The notes: generated from the letters alone by a model not told the origin. 28,796 nucleotides of DNA from an uncultured Prevotella sp. (GCA_900557255.1 USSA01000024.1:1-28796); one strand, 5' to 3'; positions 14,854 to 24,213 are shown, numbered from the stretch's first letter. Numbers and translations are program-made.

Positions 14854-16685
14854 TAAAGTTTCACCACCTTCTTAAACACGTTATATAATTCCTCGAACTG
14901 TTCAGGAATTACTCCATCTGCCGATATTGCTTTTATCAAATAATCTATTTCCTTGAAACGTTCCGGTGCTGTCGCTGCTGTTTGAAGCATTTTTTCATAA
15001 AGAGCAGGTATTTGAATTGTTCTATGAGTATGATTTCCTCCCACAATTTCTGCTTCACTTGCTACTTCCAATGCACTCAGCACGTAATTGTCTCCAAGCA
15101 AAAATGCAATATAACGATAAAAACATTCTTTATCTTTCACAATATTAGAAATAACAACTTTTTCTCTATCTTCCGGCATTCCCTCCGTAGGAACAATGAT
15201 TACCCTTTGTACGGTACTTGTTCCGTCACTAACAGAAATCTTATAAAACTCAGAAAGCTGTGTTAATGACAATGATTTGAATAATATGTTTTCACTTATC
15301 GCTTCCGTCTTGTTGGAAAGAAGCGGAGATACGGTAACAACATATTCGCTGTTTTCAAATCTTGCAAAATTGACATTTATATCGTAATTATCGCCATTAC
15401 AAACCACCTTAGCAGATGGTTTCATTCTATTGATTTCCTTGATATAGCTATCAAGAATATTCTGTTTTTCTTGTTCTTCATCAGCAGTAATATTGTCCGT
15501 CAGTTTTACCTCCTGAAATGGGTTAGACGGATTATCTTCAGAACCATTAAATAGTGATTCTGATAGTTTTCTCATATTCAAATAACGATTTTTAGATTTA
15601 AGCATCATCGTAAATTCCACATTGCCTTTAATCGCATTGTGAGAAGCATTCAACGAACCTAAATACAAATATGTATCCGAGTATTTGCGAACCATATATA
15701 ATTTTGCGTGAATATCTTGCTTTTGAATTTGCTGCGTTTCTTCTTCAGAAATCGTTGACTCTCCATCAAACACAGCATCTTTCATTGTAAATATTCTAAA
15801 ATCAGCACAATCGGTAGGATTAAGTTTTCCAAGTGACATCGCTCTTGTGAAAAGCATATAATCCGTATGGTTTATGTATTTGTTTCTATCAATAAAAGCT
15901 TTGATTACCGAGTTCGTTAAGAATGGGGAAATTATCAATATCTCGTGAAAACTGTCCTCGAACAACGGTGCAAACGATTTATCTTCGGTTGTATGAAAAC
16001 CACCGTCGCCATTTTTTATTCCAGTTGGCAAGAACTCGAAATCATCAAATTCCTTAGAGTTCAATTCAAAATGAACATAAGGCAACTCTCGAATAATCGT
16101 TCTGATTTTTTTTGACTTTGCCTTTGCATTTTCATCAGAAGGCAGAGTGTTTGTGATGTAGGAGAGGAAGTCGCTTACCGGAGCTGTTTTAAGTGTCTTA
16201 CGACCATTTACTTTACCTTCCATAGTGAAAGTCACATCCCAACTTCTATCAAAAGTCAGATTTCTACTTAAAACAACAACTCGGTATAGTGGTGTTCCAT
16301 TCTCATCAACATATCTGATAAGCCAAAATTTGGGGTGGAATGACGGATACTTAGCAATTCCTTTTCGCTTTGCTGTACTTACCTGAAATACCATTTTTTC
16401 AAGCAGAATATAAAGCGAAGTTATGTTATTAGGGGTATGTATCTGCCCACCTTCACAAAATAGGGCAACTTTATCTCCTGTTGCTCGTAATGCTTCCAAC
16501 AAACAAATAGGATTCTTCATCAAATCACTATCGGTTTCTTCCGAAAGACCAAGAGCAATACAAGCACCTACAAGTGCATCTAAATCTAATGAATAGGTTG
16601 TACCTATTGCAAAATCAAGTATATAACCGTCAGGTGGTGCAAGAACCTGACCATAATCTAATCGGTCATTATTGGGATTAAGCAT
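14853..16685 (-). CDS. Phospholipase D-like nuclease of the nested defence module
   Basis: A 610-residue protein with two PLD-type half-sites: FHPKFWLIRYVDE with LSRN (His117, Lys119, Asn142) and DIHAKLYMV with YLGSLNASHNA (His326, Lys328, Ser344, Asn346). Both have HxK, and Asn/Ser replace the classic distal Asp pattern as in several PLD-family nucleases. PLD nucleases cut DNA without metal ions and occur with SF2 helicases in defence loci (for example DrmC in DISARM). The C-terminal 200 residues are of unknown fold. The ATG at 16685 is chosen because GTGAGGA lies seven to eight bases upstream; it overlaps the DUF6361 stop by eight bases. A GTG at 16700 is possible but has a poorer site. Confidence 0.85.
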   Translation of the reverse strand: MLNPNNDRLDYGQVLAPPDGYILDFAIGTTYSLDLDALVGACIALGLSEETDSDLMKNPICLLEALRATGDKVALFCEGGQIHTPNNITSLYILLEKMVFQVSTAKRKGIAKYPSFHPKFWLIRYVDENGTPLYRVVVLSRNLTFDRSWDVTFTMEGKVNGRKTLKTAPVSDFLSYITNTLPSDENAKAKSKKIRTIIRELPYVHFELNSKEFDDFEFLPTGIKNGDGGFHTTEDKSFAPLFEDSFHEILIISPFLTNSVIKAFIDRNKYINHTDYMLFTRAMSLGKLNPTDCADFRIFTMKDAVFDGESTISEEETQQIQKQDIHAKLYMVRKYSDTYLYLGSLNASHNAIKGNVEFTMMLKSKNRYLNMRKLSESLFNGSEDNPSNPFQEVKLTDNITADEEQEKQNILDSYIKEINRMKPSAKVVCNGDNYDINVNFARFENSEYVVTVSPLLSNKTEAISENILFKSLSLTQLSEFYKISVSDGTSTVQRVIIVPTEGMPEDREKVVISNIVKDKECFYRYIAFLLGDNYVLSALEVASEAEIVGGNHTHRTIQIPALYEKMLQTAATAPERFKEIDYLIKAISADGVIPEQFEELYNVFKKVVKL

Positions 16686-17886
16686 TGGTCTTGTCCTCAC
16701 TTTCCATAATATCTCTGACTATTGTTCTTGCATTGTAAAAACGATAATCCAGTTCTTTTCCTCCCTGCCATTCATTCGGATTAAACTCGCATGGATGTTT
16801 CGTTTTTGCTCTGTTAGTACCTTTTAACTGTACTTCTCGTGAAGTAATACATTTTTTCAAGGCTTCCACATTTCCGGCAATCATATATTCCTGACATTGT
16901 TTCAAAAATTTTCGGAGCAGCGGATTGTTGAACACTTCTAATTTTTCTAAAATGTAATCTATATCAATATCTGCCAACTCAGAAAAGATTGGTTGCAATC
17001 TTTCCAATTCTCTGTTGGCTTCATCATTTTTACAATCCGATATGACAATGTTATACACTGTACGAATAGTATATATATAATCTGAAAACGCATACGCAAG
17101 CCAATATGTTTCCTTAATATCTTCAGGGAACATATCAATAATGCTGCTAACATCTTGAAAAGATGTGCAATCAAGGAACTCTGCAATATCATTTTCAAGT
17201 ACATACGCAAGCATTGAGCCTTTGCAAGATGTGATAATTTGCTCTTTCAAAAATGCAGCTTCTTCACTACTTAACTTCATTGAGAAACCTTCAATCCAAT
17301 TATCTCTATAAAGGGGCATTTTCCAAAATTGCATACCGAACAAATCACCAGCATTTTTATCATCACACTCATTTTCTTCTGCATTGTCATTTCTATTTCC
17401 AAGTTTTTTCAATGTGGCTTTCTGTGATTTTAATGCACACGAAACACGCACATATTCGGAGAGAGAAAGACTTCCTCCGGTAAATATCCCATATTGTCTG
17501 AGTCCAGCCCAATAAATACTTGCTGGTGTTCGTTTTACCCAATTCCCATTTTGAAGCGAGTTCTTACCAATAAGTCCACTTTCATTTCTGTTCTGACTAA
17601 ATAAAATCTCGCCACAAGTTCTTTCAATCGTATCCAATGTCTTTAAGACCTTGTTCGGATTGGTTTCATTGCTTTTCTCCAGTTGTTTCAAGGCATACGG
17701 AACAGCAAAGAAATATTTTGCCCTTGTTTGGATGGTGGAAGTCCCTGGAAAAAATCTGTTGGAAAAACCATCTCTAACAGCAGCAATGCCCAGCTCATCT
17801 AAAGTCCCGCTTTCAGAAAGCAGGTCTAAAACGCTCAACACTTTGCTTCGTTCTGATTTTGAAAAGTCAATCCAACCTAATTCCAT
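16678..17886 (-). CDS. DUF6361 family protein
   Basis: A 402-residue protein opening with ELGWIDFSKSERSKVLSVLD, LDELGIAAVRDGFSNRFFPG and TSTIQTRAKYFFAVPYAL, which I recognise as the DUF6361 family, of unknown function and often adjacent to PLD and helicase genes. The middle is helical, including CGEILFSQ, WVKRTPASIYWAGLRQYGIF and a Cys/acid-rich stretch near residues 165-180. No catalytic motif is obvious. AGGAGATAAGAAA precedes the ATG, which lies 24 bases after the hsdR stop; its stop overlaps the PLD start. It opens the nested module, so it may be a structural or recognition subunit. Confidence 0.85.
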   Translation of the reverse strand: MELGWIDFSKSERSKVLSVLDLLSESGTLDELGIAAVRDGFSNRFFPGTSTIQTRAKYFFAVPYALKQLEKSNETNPNKVLKTLDTIERTCGEILFSQNRNESGLIGKNSLQNGNWVKRTPASIYWAGLRQYGIFTGGSLSLSEYVRVSCALKSQKATLKKLGNRNDNAEENECDDKNAGDLFGMQFWKMPLYRDNWIEGFSMKLSSEEAAFLKEQIITSCKGSMLAYVLENDIAEFLDCTSFQDVSSIIDMFPEDIKETYWLAYAFSDYIYTIRTVYNIVISDCKNDEANRELERLQPIFSELADIDIDYILEKLEVFNNPLLRKFLKQCQEYMIAGNVEALKKCITSREVQLKGTNRAKTKHPCEFNPNEWQGGKELDYRFYNARTIVRDIMESEDKTNA

Positions 17887-17910
17887 TTTCTTATCTCCTA
17901 AATCTATGAA

Positions 17911-20900
17911 TTATTTTGCATACTTCTTGAAATTCTCTGCCTGCTCAAGAACTTCCTTGTAAACATCATCAATGGTTACTGGCGGATAGCCGAACTCATC
18001 AAGCAGCAATATCAAATCCACTTGCAAGTTTGCCTTAATATCATCACGGGCAGACCAATCGGTATAGCGTGACTTATCATCAACAATCAGCTTTATCCTC
18101 TTGGATAATTCAATCATTTTATCGTCCGGATATTCAAACTCAAACTTCCTGGAAACTGCTTTCAAAATATCATAGAAAGCTTTTTCTTCATAATCTATAC
18201 CCATATTCTTGAAGGAGTTCTTTTCTGTTTTCAGTTCAGACAACAACTGTGCAAGCTGCTCCGCAACATCATCAAGGACTTCGTTGGCATACGCTTCATC
18301 ACGACGACGGTTATTATACTCATCAACAACCTTTTTGAGTCTGTCGGCAAACTCAACGCCCATAATCTTATTGACTTTCTTAAACTCGTCAATCGCCTGA
18401 GAAAGAAGTCTTTGAAGTATCTTGATTTTTGTATTTGGCAACTGAATAGCATTTATCTTATCCATATACTCATCGCTGAAAATATCCACCGATATATGCT
18501 TTCCGGTTTCAAATAATTCCTCAATGCCATCAGACTGAATTGCACCCTCAAGCATTTTGCGGACACGAGCGTTCATCTGCTCAATATCCGGTGCATCGCC
18601 TTTTGTCAACTTGAAAAGGATAGAACGGACAGCACAATAAAAATGGATATAATCTTTATCTTCATCAGAGAATTTTTCACTTGAACTACAAAGGTTAAAT
18701 GCCTGTTTCATTCTCTTGACTGCTGCCATAAATCTTCTTTCCAGTTCTTCAGACAACTGCACATACTCAACCGCACGGTTCAGGCAGGCAAGCTGTTCGG
18801 TAGGCGAACCATTGAAGAAATCACTGCTGTTAAAGTTATGGAACATCTGACCAAGAACTTCTAACTGGTCTTTTACAATCGTGATAGACTGCTCCACACC
18901 TTCAAATTCTTCGCTCTCAAAATTCGTATATTTCTTGAGGGCAGTGTTCATGTTTTTTTTGATACCTATGTAGTCAACAATCAAGCCTTTATCCTTGCCC
19001 TCGCATACACGATTTACACGGGAAATCGTCTGAATAAGTGTATGCTGCTGAATAGGCTTATCAATGTAAATCGTATCAAGTTCCGGCACATCAAAACCAG
19101 TCAGCCACATATCTACAACAATGGCAATCTTAAAGTTTGATTTTGGGTTCTTGAATTGACGGTCGAATTCTTTCCTATCCTCTTTTGTGCCAAGCATATC
19201 AAATAGGTCTTTTTCATCATCTTTATTACGAGTCATAACCAACTTGATTTTTTCCATTGGCTTCAACTCTTTTTTATCTTTCTCACTCAGAACAACACCG
19301 TCATCACAAATCTTTTTTTCTGTCCATTCCGGTCTGAGTTCCTTTACTATCTTATAGAAATCGTATGCTATATTTCGATTAGAACATACAAACATTGCTT
19401 TGCCTGCTACGGTTGCACCTTCTGCCACACGGGTTTCATAATGTTTGATAAAGTCCTCTGCAACAGCACGAAGTCTATCAGGATCGCCAATAATAACTTC
19501 CATTTTGGCAACTGCTTTCTGACTTTCTTCTACTTGATGTTCATTTGCTCCCTCAAGCTCACACTGTGCATAATATTCTTCAATCTGTCTTACCTTGTCC
19601 TGATTGAGCATAACCTTAGCTGCACGACCATCGTAAACAAGATTAACTGTAATACCGTCCTTGACAGCTTCCGTCATTGTATATGCGTCTACAACACCAC
19701 CAAAGACTTCGATTGTTCCATCAACCGGAGTTCCGGTAAATCCAACATAAGTGGCATTTGGTAAAGAGTCGTGCAGATACTTGGCAAAGCCATAGGTTTT
19801 CTGAACGCCGGACTCTGTAATCTTAACCTTTTGGTCGAGATTGATTTGGCTTCTGTGTGCTTCATCAGAAATACAAATAACATTCGTCCTATCTGTAAGA
19901 AGTTGCAAATCCTCTGTAAATTTCTGAATGGTAGTCAGATAAACACCGCCACTCTCTCGTCCCTGCAGCTCCTCACGAAGTTTCTCACGGGACTCAATAC
20001 TTACAACAGTTTCATCTCCGATATATTTTTTTGAACCTACAAACTGCTTGGAAAGCTGGTCATCAAGGTCTGTTCTGTCCGTAATAATTAGAATAGTTGG
20101 AGAAGAAAAGTATTTACTTTTCATCAGCATACGGGTAAGGAAAAGCATTGTATAACTCTTGCCGCACCCTGTCGCTCCGAAGTATGTACCACCTTTACCA
20201 TCTCCTTCAGGGCGAAGATGAGCCTTGATATTCTCATACAATTTATTTGCCGCAAAGAACTGTGGATAACGGCACACTATCTTCAAATCCTTATCTGAGT
20301 TATCCGGAAAATAAATAAAATCTTTGATAACTTCAAGCAAACGGTCTTTTCGGAAAAGTCCCTTTATCATTGTTACAAGAGAATTGATACCGTCCAGTTC
20401 TTTATCGTCTGAGTTTATCTTTCTCCACGCATAGAAGAAATCATACGGGCTGAAGAAAGAACCATATTTATTATTTGCTCCGTCACTGATAACAACAAAC
20501 GCATTGTATTTGAAAATCTCCGGAATATCTCTACGGTAACGGATTGTAAGCTGCTTATATGCGTCCATAATCGTTGTGTTTTCTTTTACAGCACTCTTAA
20601 ATTCAAGAACAACAACAGGAATACCGTTTACGAACACAATGCCATCAGGAATACGCAATTGGTTGTTTACGCCCTCAATTTCAAACTGATTAACCGCTTT
20701 GAAAATATTGTTTTCGGGAGTGTCGAAATCAATAAGTTCAATGTAGAGGTCTTTCTGCGTTCTATCCTCACGATTAAGAATAAAACCATCGCAGAGCAAC
20801 TTAAATACTGCTTTATTTGCTTCATAAATCGTACCGGAAATATTACGTAGCATTAGAATGACACTATCCACCTCACACAGTGTGATACCGTCTTTCGCAT

Positions 20901-21051
20901 AGCGATTATAAAGGTATTGCTTCAGGTCGTCCGTAAGCAGAACATCTGTCCTTTCTCTGTGTATCTGGTCGCCACTGACATAGGTGTACCCCTCGTCTTT
21001 GAACAACTCCATTATTGACATTTCTAATGCATGTTCATTGAAATTTGCCAT
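17911..21051 (-). CDS. hsdR: Type I restriction endonuclease subunit R
   Basis: This 1046-residue protein is the motor and nuclease of the R2M2S complex. The PD-(D/E)xK nuclease is seen in RIPDGIVFVNGIPVVVLEFK (Asp136, Glu150, Lys152), followed by the QLTIRYRRDIPEIF helix. The SF2 translocase has Walker A GATGCGKSYT (Lys298), motif II ISDEAHRSQ (Asp396 to His399), GFTGTPVDG and a QTISRVNRV motif VI; the C-terminal region is helical as usual. All catalytic residues appear intact. The start at 21051 (MANFNEHALE) has AAGGAG eight bases upstream; a GTG at 21060 would overlap that site. It begins five bases after the HEPN-like gene and is followed after 24 bases by the DUF6361 gene. Confidence 0.95.
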   Translation of the reverse strand: MANFNEHALEMSIMELFKDEGYTYVSGDQIHRERTDVLLTDDLKQYLYNRYAKDGITLCEVDSVILMLRNISGTIYEANKAVFKLLCDGFILNREDRTQKDLYIELIDFDTPENNIFKAVNQFEIEGVNNQLRIPDGIVFVNGIPVVVLEFKSAVKENTTIMDAYKQLTIRYRRDIPEIFKYNAFVVISDGANNKYGSFFSPYDFFYAWRKINSDDKELDGINSLVTMIKGLFRKDRLLEVIKDFIYFPDNSDKDLKIVCRYPQFFAANKLYENIKAHLRPEGDGKGGTYFGATGCGKSYTMLFLTRMLMKSKYFSSPTILIITDRTDLDDQLSKQFVGSKKYIGDETVVSIESREKLREELQGRESGGVYLTTIQKFTEDLQLLTDRTNVICISDEAHRSQINLDQKVKITESGVQKTYGFAKYLHDSLPNATYVGFTGTPVDGTIEVFGGVVDAYTMTEAVKDGITVNLVYDGRAAKVMLNQDKVRQIEEYYAQCELEGANEHQVEESQKAVAKMEVIIGDPDRLRAVAEDFIKHYETRVAEGATVAGKAMFVCSNRNIAYDFYKIVKELRPEWTEKKICDDGVVLSEKDKKELKPMEKIKLVMTRNKDDEKDLFDMLGTKEDRKEFDRQFKNPKSNFKIAIVVDMWLTGFDVPELDTIYIDKPIQQHTLIQTISRVNRVCEGKDKGLIVDYIGIKKNMNTALKKYTNFESEEFEGVEQSITIVKDQLEVLGQMFHNFNSSDFFNGSPTEQLACLNRAVEYVQLSEELERRFMAAVKRMKQAFNLCSSSEKFSDEDKDYIHFYCAVRSILFKLTKGDAPDIEQMNARVRKMLEGAIQSDGIEELFETGKHISVDIFSDEYMDKINAIQLPNTKIKILQRLLSQAIDEFKKVNKIMGVEFADRLKKVVDEYNNRRRDEAYANEVLDDVAEQLAQLLSELKTEKNSFKNMGIDYEEKAFYDILKAVSRKFEFEYPDDKMIELSKRIKLIVDDKSRYTDWSARDDIKANLQVDLILLLDEFGYPPVTIDDVYKEVLEQAENFKKYAK

Positions 21052-21056
21052 TGCGT

Positions 21057-21887
21057 TCACTCCTTTTTATCAGCATATATCTCTTTCAATATTTGCTTAT
21101 GTCGCTGTTCCATTTCATAATCCTGATATTTCAGTCCCAATTTGGCAAGCATTAGAGTTCCTTCCATATCATCTATATTTCCATAACTTACTGCACGACT
21201 TACTCCAGTCAATGCCCCAAGTATTAGCCTCGTGCAATCAAGAGCAAAATCTATCAACTCCTGAATATCAGGATATGTAACCGGATTTTTATCCCATACG
21301 TTTTCTTCTGCTAAAATATGTTTCTCGTCATTATGAGCATATATTTTATTTCTTTGAACACGAATATTCTCTTGTTTCTTACTAAGAGAGCAAAAACGCT
21401 TTTGATATAATTCTAAAAACTCTGAAAATGTCAGATTAACCCGTACTGGTACTTTTTCAAAATCAGGTGTATCAAACAATTTTAGAATTTCTCTTTGGCT
21501 TTTCACTTCATTTTCATAGAAACATTCTTCCGTTGGTTTCAAATGATGCTGGTATGGCACTTGAAAAGAATATTCTCTGCCATCTTCCTTAATTGTTACT
21601 ATATCTCTATATTCGGGAAATAAGTCCAAATTATCTCTGCAATACTTTAAGAGCAAACCAACTGAAACAACGTCTTTTGTTTTATCATACAATTTTGCAA
21701 TTTCCATAAAACAAGCCTTTTGCAACGCCCCATACACTACTTGATAAAAAGCCGGCGAAAGATTCATTTCATTGTTGTACTTCTTGCTCATTTCTCTATA
21801 CTGCATCATAATTGCATAATACGCATTAGCGTCAAATGCACTTTGATATAAGTCCTCTGCAAGTTTGATTAACTTTTCTTTATCCAT
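21057..21887 (-). CDS. AbiU2-like HEPN-fold protein embedded in the hsd operon
   Basis: A 276-residue helical protein with KACFMEIAKLYDK (about 57-69) and RNKIYAH (Arg179 to His185), the Rx4-6H pair of HEPN ribonuclease-like folds; the overall pattern resembles AbiU2-type proteins. Several HEPN proteins are RNA-cleaving toxins used for abortive infection. It sits between hsdS and hsdR, is coupled to hsdR by a five-base gap, and starts 37 bases after hsdS. The comparison that comes to mind is PrrC, a HEPN anticodon nuclease encoded inside a Type I RM locus and released when the RM enzyme is blocked. Whether this protein is such a guard is inference; it lacks an obvious NTPase domain. Confidence 0.75.
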   Translation of the reverse strand: MDKEKLIKLAEDLYQSAFDANAYYAIMMQYREMSKKYNNEMNLSPAFYQVVYGALQKACFMEIAKLYDKTKDVVSVGLLLKYCRDNLDLFPEYRDIVTIKEDGREYSFQVPYQHHLKPTEECFYENEVKSQREILKLFDTPDFEKVPVRVNLTFSEFLELYQKRFCSLSKKQENIRVQRNKIYAHNDEKHILAEENVWDKNPVTYPDIQELIDFALDCTRLILGALTGVSRAVSYGNIDDMEGTLMLAKLGLKYQDYEMEQRHKQILKEIYADKKE

Positions 21888-21905
21888 TTTTCACACTCCT
21901 TGCAG

Positions 21906-21920
21906 TAAATGATAATTTAG
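21906..21920 (+). repeat. Recombination core site a
   Basis: TAAATGATAATTTAG in plus orientation, just past the hsdS stop. It is followed by CGGCTTAA, so a minus-strand hsdS frame joined here by inversion would read NDNL-Ala-Ala-stop. The site is an imperfect palindrome (TAAAT-GATA-ATTTA). Confidence 0.85.
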
Positions 21921-21924
21921 CGGC

Positions 21925-23118
21925 TTAAATTCCGTGAACCATTAATTGTGGAAGGATATGAGATTTTAGTTGCTTGAGGCTCTCTATTTCAAATCCAGTC
22001 CTAAAAATCTCTTTATAAATAGGTTCAATATGACGATTGAAAACTTCAATATCATTTTCCGGAGGCATAAATACTTCTATATTCTCAACGAAAGAAGTGA
22101 AATCAAAGTTTTTTAATCCTGTTGAACTGTTTTCAAAGTCAAACATTCTTCCATTGCGATAGAGATAAATCCAATTCTGAAGAAAATAATATACATATTT
22201 CGGTTTTACACTTACAACTCTGCAAAAATTTGAACATATTAAATTATTTCCTCTGTAAGTTAATACTTGTTCTGGTACAAGAGCTATGCGGCCAGTAGCC
22301 TGAACAGGACTGCCACCGGATATTTCAACAACCATATTATTTGCATTTATCTTTTTGTTTTCAAAATTCTTTGGAAGAATGTATCGTGTTGGTGCATCAG
22401 AAATGCTACCCATATTTAGAGATGGAATATCTGTTCCACGAATACAGCAAACTTCTTGAGTATAGTTACCAGAAGGTGTTTCCTTACCCCAATCCCCGCC
22501 AAATGTGTCAAGTATTAAATCTCTAAAACAGCCTATCGCCCAATTTTCTTTATTGGTGTTCTGTAAAAATGATTTAATGAAAATAGCATTTGCGGTATCC
22601 TCTAAATTATCATTTATCTTCTGTTTTAAAGCTATTCTATCGGTTATTGTCTTGTAGGCTTTCACAATTTTTCTCTGCTTTTCAATATCTGGTACTGGAA
22701 GTTCCACCTTACACATTTCCTCCCAATCCATTACTTCACGTACACTGCCGTGCGATTTAAAACGAGCATATCTATCAAATTCAGGGCGGCTAAACCACAA
22801 CATTAAATATTCCGGCAAAAGTTTCTCTGCATCTATCACCTCAAATACTGTATAAACATTGCTTACAAGCCCTTCTTCATAATCTTCAAGCAATGCAATA
22901 GCGATTTTATCTCCTCTACGAGAGGTATCTGGTATATATGTGAATTGTCCTTTTTTAACTACCTTATATTTTGTAAAATCTGTCCCAACAGTATTTGCAA
23001 TAGACTGAATAAACTGCTTTTGTACAGAAACACCTAAGAGATTTTCTTTTTTTCCTTCCTTATTGCGAATATCTACCTGTCGTATATATTCCCCAAGAAA
23101 TCTGTATCCTTCTTTCAT
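21925..23118 (-). CDS. hsdS: Type I specificity subunit S, full-length (expressed form)
   Basis: A 397-residue protein with two target-recognition domains. TRD1 is residues 1-135 (FLGEYIRQVDIRN to EYLMLWFSRPEFDR), followed by a central conserved helix with IEKQRKIVKAYKTITDRI and ALKQKINDNLED. TRD2 is about 190-350, with a closing helix FEIESLKQLKSHILPQLM. It directs HsdM and HsdR to a bipartite sequence. Recombination core site b (22602-22616) encodes the 'INDNL' junction at about residue 168, exactly between the halves, so TRD2 is an exchangeable cassette (21906-22616). The ATG at 23118 has AAGGTGG upstream and lies 10 bases after the recombinase stop. Confidence 0.93.
   Translation of the reverse strand: MKEGYRFLGEYIRQVDIRNKEGKKENLLGVSVQKQFIQSIANTVGTDFTKYKVVKKGQFTYIPDTSRRGDKIAIALLEDYEEGLVSNVYTVFEVIDAEKLLPEYLMLWFSRPEFDRYARFKSHGSVREVMDWEEMCKVELPVPDIEKQRKIVKAYKTITDRIALKQKINDNLEDTANAIFIKSFLQNTNKENWAIGCFRDLILDTFGGDWGKETPSGNYTQEVCCIRGTDIPSLNMGSISDAPTRYILPKNFENKKINANNMVVEISGGSPVQATGRIALVPEQVLTYRGNNLICSNFCRVVSVKPKYVYYFLQNWIYLYRNGRMFDFENSSTGLKNFDFTSFVENIEVFMPPENDIEVFNRHIEPIYKEIFRTGFEIESLKQLKSHILPQLMVHGI
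22602..22616 (-). repeat. Recombination core site b, inside hsdS
   Basis: TAAATGATAATTTAG in minus orientation, within the codons for the central INDNL helix of hsdS. Inverted relative to sites a and c, direct relative to d. It shares further upstream sequence (GCTTTAAA, then AGAAGA) with site d. Confidence 0.85.
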
Positions 23119-23128
23119 TCCTACCACC

Positions 23129-24112
23129 TTAACCAATGTATTTTCTATGAGCAATTTTCACATTACTCTGTTTAACCATTGCATATTGCAATGTAGTATC
23201 TATTCTTTTATGTCCCAAGAGCTGCTGAAGCTGCTCTATTGGCATTCCTTTGTCTATTGCCATTGTCGCAAGTGTTCGCCTGAATTTATGAGGGTGTACC
23301 TTATTTAGTCCCAATCGTTTTCCAAGCTGTCGTAATCTCACTTCAATACCTCCGATATTCATTCGATTATACGGAGATTGTAATGATACAAAAAGTGCCG
23401 GATTGTCGTCCTTTCGGCTGTTTAAGTAATTCTGCAAATGTATTTTTGTTCTTGCATCAAAATATACTATTCGCTCCTTATCGCCTTTGCCGAAAACAAC
23501 ACATTCTCTTTCGTTAAAGTCTATATCTTCACGATTTAATAACACCATTTCTCCGACACGCATACCCGTTGAAGCAAGCATATCAATCATTGCCAAATCC
23601 CTAAGTTCCGTACAATTATCCCTCATCAATTCAAGTGATTCATCGGAGTAGGTTTCTTTAATATTCATTCCGGTCTTAACCTTATGTATTCGCCTGACCG
23701 GACTTTTCAAAATATAATCCTCGTCCTCAAGCCAAGAGAAAAAACTGGAAAGAATTCGTCTTATATTATCTATCGTAACTTTACTGGATTTTTTCTTAGC
23801 CTGATACTCAGTCAAATAGCAACGAATATCATCAGTTACAATGTATTTAATACCTTTTCCAATACCATCAAGCATTGACTGTATCGTTGCCTTATAATAT
23901 TTCAAGGTTTTTTCAGAACAGCCTTCAATACGCTTTGCTGATAAGAAAGACTCTACTAAATTCTGCTCTGAAAGTTCCTTGTCTTTTTCTGTCTTTGTTA
24001 CCTCATAATCAAAAAGTGTATGTTGCAACACCTCTTGCAATCTTTCTGTCTGTGCGTTATTCAAATAAGGTAACATTCCTTGAATAACATCTGCAATTAG
24101 GTTCTGTTTCAT
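23129..24112 (-). CDS. Tyrosine recombinase that inverts the hsdS cassettes
   Basis: A 327-residue XerC/D-like recombinase with an N-terminal SAM-like core-binding domain (about 48-140) and a catalytic domain. It has all residues of the family: Arg185 (STGMRVGE), Lys209 (GKGDK), His275 and Arg278 (HPHKFRRTLA), His301 (LLGHKR) and Tyr310 (TLQYAMV). It is encoded between the two hsdS loci, as in known phase-variable Type I systems such as the pneumococcal one, and is flanked by four core sites. The ATG at 24112 has AAAGGAG eight bases upstream. Its ORF lies in the b-c interval, so inversion between b and c would flip the recombinase itself. Confidence 0.92.
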   Translation of the reverse strand: MKQNLIADVIQGMLPYLNNAQTERLQEVLQHTLFDYEVTKTEKDKELSEQNLVESFLSAKRIEGCSEKTLKYYKATIQSMLDGIGKGIKYIVTDDIRCYLTEYQAKKKSSKVTIDNIRRILSSFFSWLEDEDYILKSPVRRIHKVKTGMNIKETYSDESLELMRDNCTELRDLAMIDMLASTGMRVGEMVLLNREDIDFNERECVVFGKGDKERIVYFDARTKIHLQNYLNSRKDDNPALFVSLQSPYNRMNIGGIEVRLRQLGKRLGLNKVHPHKFRRTLATMAIDKGMPIEQLQQLLGHKRIDTTLQYAMVKQSNVKIAHRKYIG

Positions 24113-24149
24113 AGTCAATTCTCCTTTTGTTTTTTAAGAGAACGACTAC

Positions 24150-24183
24150 CAGTGGCAGTCCCCTGTCTTAACTCCCGCCACTG
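24150..24183. promoter_or_regulatory. Inverted repeat between recombinase and site c
   Basis: CAGTGGC (24150-24156) and GCCACTG (24177-24183) form a seven-base stem around a GC-richer centre, in the recombinase leader and beside site c. It may be an accessory recombination site, an attenuator, or a terminator for the cassette. Function unknown. Confidence 0.4.
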
Positions 24184-24198
24184 ATGGGAGGTTTATTG

Positions 24199-24213
24199 TA
24201 AATGATAATTTAG
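24199..24213 (+). repeat. Recombination core site c
   Basis: TAAATGATAATTTAG in plus orientation. The frame AAT-GAT-AAT-TTA continues straight into the silent cassette (NDNLEETAQSLFQEQF), so this is an 'active' end. Confidence 0.85.

Noticed and set aside
9420..17886. Calling the nested module DISARM
   Set aside because: PLD nuclease and SNF2-like helicase fit, but no DrmB (DUF1998), DrmA-type helicase or DISARM methylase is present, and DUF6361 is not a DISARM component.
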